From Vagococcus intermedius (GTDB lineage Bacteria; Bacillota; Bacilli; Lactobacillales; Vagococcaceae): a stretch of DNA of 64,000 bases. Positions within the stretch are counted from its first letter, which is position 1. Each line of letters opens with the position of its first letter. A program made the translations under genes and the position numbers. Below the pieces are notes generated by a model, which ran no database searches, was not told the origin of the DNA, and saw only the letters and a program-made list of their open reading frames with translations. The stretch spans positions 1,570,164-1,634,163 of the forward strand of contig NZ_CP110232.1 of assembly GCF_029144185.1 (NCBI RefSeq), given 5' to 3'. Below, in pieces: positions 62,437 to 64,000 of the stretch.

Positions 62437-64000
62437 GCAATATCCTCCTCTTTCAACTGCGAACTAATAATTTCTTGATACGTTTCACAATTTTCTTTTA
62501 ATTCTACGTGTGTTCCTTGACCAACAACTTTCCCTTCATCGATCACTAATATTAAATCAGCATCTGCTACTGTACTAATTCTTTGAGCGACAATCACTGA
62601 AATTTGATTAGTCAAATCATTACTTAGGGCTTCTCTTAATTTAGCATCCGTTTTAAAATCCAACGCTGAAAATGAATCATCAAAAATAAAGACATCCGCT
62701 TCTTTTACTAAAGCACGAGCGATGCATAAACGTTGACGTTGTCCACCTGAGAAATTACCGCCAGCTTGTTCAACATGACTATCTAATCCTTCTTCTAAAC
62801 TTGAAACAAATTCTTTCGCCTGGGCTATCTCTAAAGCATGCCACATTTCTTCTTCTGAAGCATTAGGCTTACCATAACATAAATTTTCTCTAATAGTCCC
62901 TGTAAACAACATTGCTTTTTGAGGAACATAACCAATACGATCGATTAATGCTTCTTTTCCAACTTTGGATACAGAGGTATTATTTAATAAAATATCTCCT
63001 GATTCAATATCATAAAAACGTGGTATTAAGTTTACCAACGTTGTTTTACCAGAACCTGTTCCACCAATAATAGCAAGTGTTTGACCTTTACTTACCTTAA
63101 AATCAACATCTTCAAGTGCTAAATTTTCAGCCCCTTGGTAACGGTAATTAACATGTTTAAATTCAATTGATGTTTGTTTGTCATCTTGATTGATTTCTAC
63201 TGGATTTTTAGCCTCAGTCAATTCATCAACTGAATCTAGTACCTCATTAATCCTTACAGCTGATGCCTGTGCTCTTGGTACAAAAATAAAAATCATAGAT
63301 AACATTAAGAAACTAATTAAAATTTGTGTAGCATACGTCATAAACGCAATTAAATGCCCCACTTCCATCGACATATCCGCAATTAGATGACTCCCTTGCC
63401 AAACAATCAAAATTGTTGTTCCGCTCATTACAAGCGTTACAATCGGAATCATCATTGCTAAAATACTATTAACCTTGATAGCTGTTGCCACAAAATCTTT
63501 ATTGGCTTCATCAAATCGTTCTTCTTCATATTCAGATCGATTAAAAGCACGTACTACCCTGATTCCAGTCAAACCTTCACGAAAAACTAAGTTTAATTTA
63601 TCTGTTTTCTTTTGCATACTTTTAAATAGTGGCACCGCAAAATACATAATAATCCCAACAAAAATTAACAGTATTGGAATAGTTATTAAAAATACTTTTG
63701 TTAATTCTGCATTTTTTTGATACGCCATAAAACTTGCACCGATTAAAGTCAGTGGCGCATTAATCATTAGTCTTAAAAACATTTGGGTAACCATTTGAAC
63801 CTGATTAACATCATTAGTTGTTCTAGTAATCAAAGACGCCGTTCCAAACTTGTCAATTTGGTTATGAGACCCATAACTAACTTTTTTAAATATTTCGGAA
63901 CGCAACGTCTTCCCTAATTTCTGTGATTCACGTGTAGCAAAATACGTATTACCAATTGCTGCTACAATACTAATCAGAGAAAAGCCAATCATCACGGCTC
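62433..64000 (-). CDS. Heterodimeric multidrug ABC exporter, first subunit (N-terminus outside window)
   Basis: The visible 522 codons cover most of the transmembrane domain and the whole ATPase domain; the frame is open at the window edge, so the first residues are missing. Walker A is GGTGSGKTT, the signature is NFSGGQRQRL and Walker B is VFIFDDSFSALD. The catalytic Glu after Walker B is replaced by Asp, the mark of the degenerate site in heterodimeric exporters. Its degenerate Walker B pairs with the variant signature of the second subunit, so both changes fall in one ATP site. Confidence 0.92.
   Translation of the reverse strand, partial: AVMIGFSLISIVAAIGNTYFATRESQKLGKTLRSEIFKKVSYGSHNQIDKFGTASLITRTTNDVNQVQMVTQMFLRLMINAPLTLIGASFMAYQKNAELTKVFLITIPILLIFVGIIMYFAVPLFKSMQKKTDKLNLVFREGLTGIRVVRAFNRSEYEEERFDEANKDFVATAIKVNSILAMMIPIVTLVMSGTTILIVWQGSHLIADMSMEVGHLIAFMTYATQILISFLMLSMIFIFVPRAQASAVRINEVLDSVDELTEAKNPVEINQDDKQTSIEFKHVNYRYQGAENLALEDVDFKVSKGQTLAIIGGTGSGKTTLVNLIPRFYDIESGDILLNNTSVSKVGKEALIDRIGYVPQKAMLFTGTIRENLCYGKPNASEEEMWHALEIAQAKEFVSSLEEGLDSHVEQAGGNFSGGQRQRLCIARALVKEADVFIFDDSFSALDFKTDAKLREALSNDLTNQISVIVAQRISTVADADLILVIDEGKVVGQGTHVELKENCETYQEIISSQLKEEDIA

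Noticed and set aside
1-64000. Search for tRNA, rRNA, CRISPR arrays, prophage genes and insertion sequences
   Set aside because: No cloverleaf-like cluster, regular repeat-spacer array, transposase or phage protein was recognised by reading; covariance and HMM scans were not possible.

Overview
The window is chromosomal DNA from a low-GC Gram-positive bacterium of the Lactobacillales. Gene content and order (cdaA-cdaR-glmM, the yqeG-to-yqeM block, a fabT-fabH-acpP-fabK-fabD-fabG-fabF-acc operon using FabK, murA-rho-rpmE2, AT-rich codon use) point to the Enterococcaceae, most likely Vagococcus or a close Enterococcus relative. The species is inferred from gene content, not proven. I see no rRNA, tRNA, CRISPR array, prophage or intact insertion sequence. 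Most of the window is core genome.

Layout. 1-210: start of a TraX-like membrane protein running off the left edge. 355-6761: amino-sugar and cell-wall precursor genes on the minus strand: nagB, glmS (with a clear glmS ribozyme in its leader), glmM, cdaR and cdaA. Repeated ATTGGTCTAG-type boxes lie near nagB and glmS, and a half-box lies upstream of cdaA, suggesting one GntR/NagR-like regulator links them. 7238-10786: pyruvate:ferredoxin oxidoreductase. 10967-15352: the yqeG-yqeH-yhbY-nadD-yqeK-rsfS-yqeM operon (ribosome assembly and NAD synthesis), in which rsfS seems to start at an ATA codon. 15593-17514: sugar acetyltransferase and prs, with a candidate plus-strand small RNA between them. 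17863-20035: an amino-acid ABC importer. 20201-21661: a zinc metallopeptidase and a DUF1456 protein. 21789-31536: the complete type II fatty-acid synthesis and acetyl-CoA carboxylase operon under FabT.

31815-35414: fructose operon fruR-fruK-fruA. 35589-39098: CDF cation transporter, an FAD amino-acid oxidase with a 56-residue companion protein, and a two-part ThrE-type exporter. 39258-41180: an RpiR-type regulator divergent from a short 6-phosphogluconate dehydrogenase gene, with three evenly spaced palindromes in the promoter. 41218-42689: ECF sigma factor and membrane anti-sigma. 42816-44758: HsmA-like membrane protein and a DHA2 drug exporter behind a consensus promoter carrying two palindromic operators. 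44868-49922: menaquinone genes menF-menD-menH-menC. 50174-51541: KtrB/TrkH potassium channel subunit. 51694-56145: an AraC regulator, PTS EIIC and GH3 beta-glucosidase cassette flanked by 46-bp near-identical direct repeats, one at the 3' end of rpmE2. 56260-59196: rpmE2, rho, murA. 59570-60391: a two-domain VOC protein. 60592-64000: a heterodimeric multidrug ABC exporter whose first subunit runs off the right edge.

The most notable non-routine signals are the candidate small RNA with a UCCUCC loop (about 16403-16501), the ATA start of rsfS, the 27-bp phased operators of gnd, the operator-loaded promoter of the DHA2 exporter with no adjacent regulator, and the direct repeats around the beta-glucoside cassette. 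No wholly new multi-gene system is evident.
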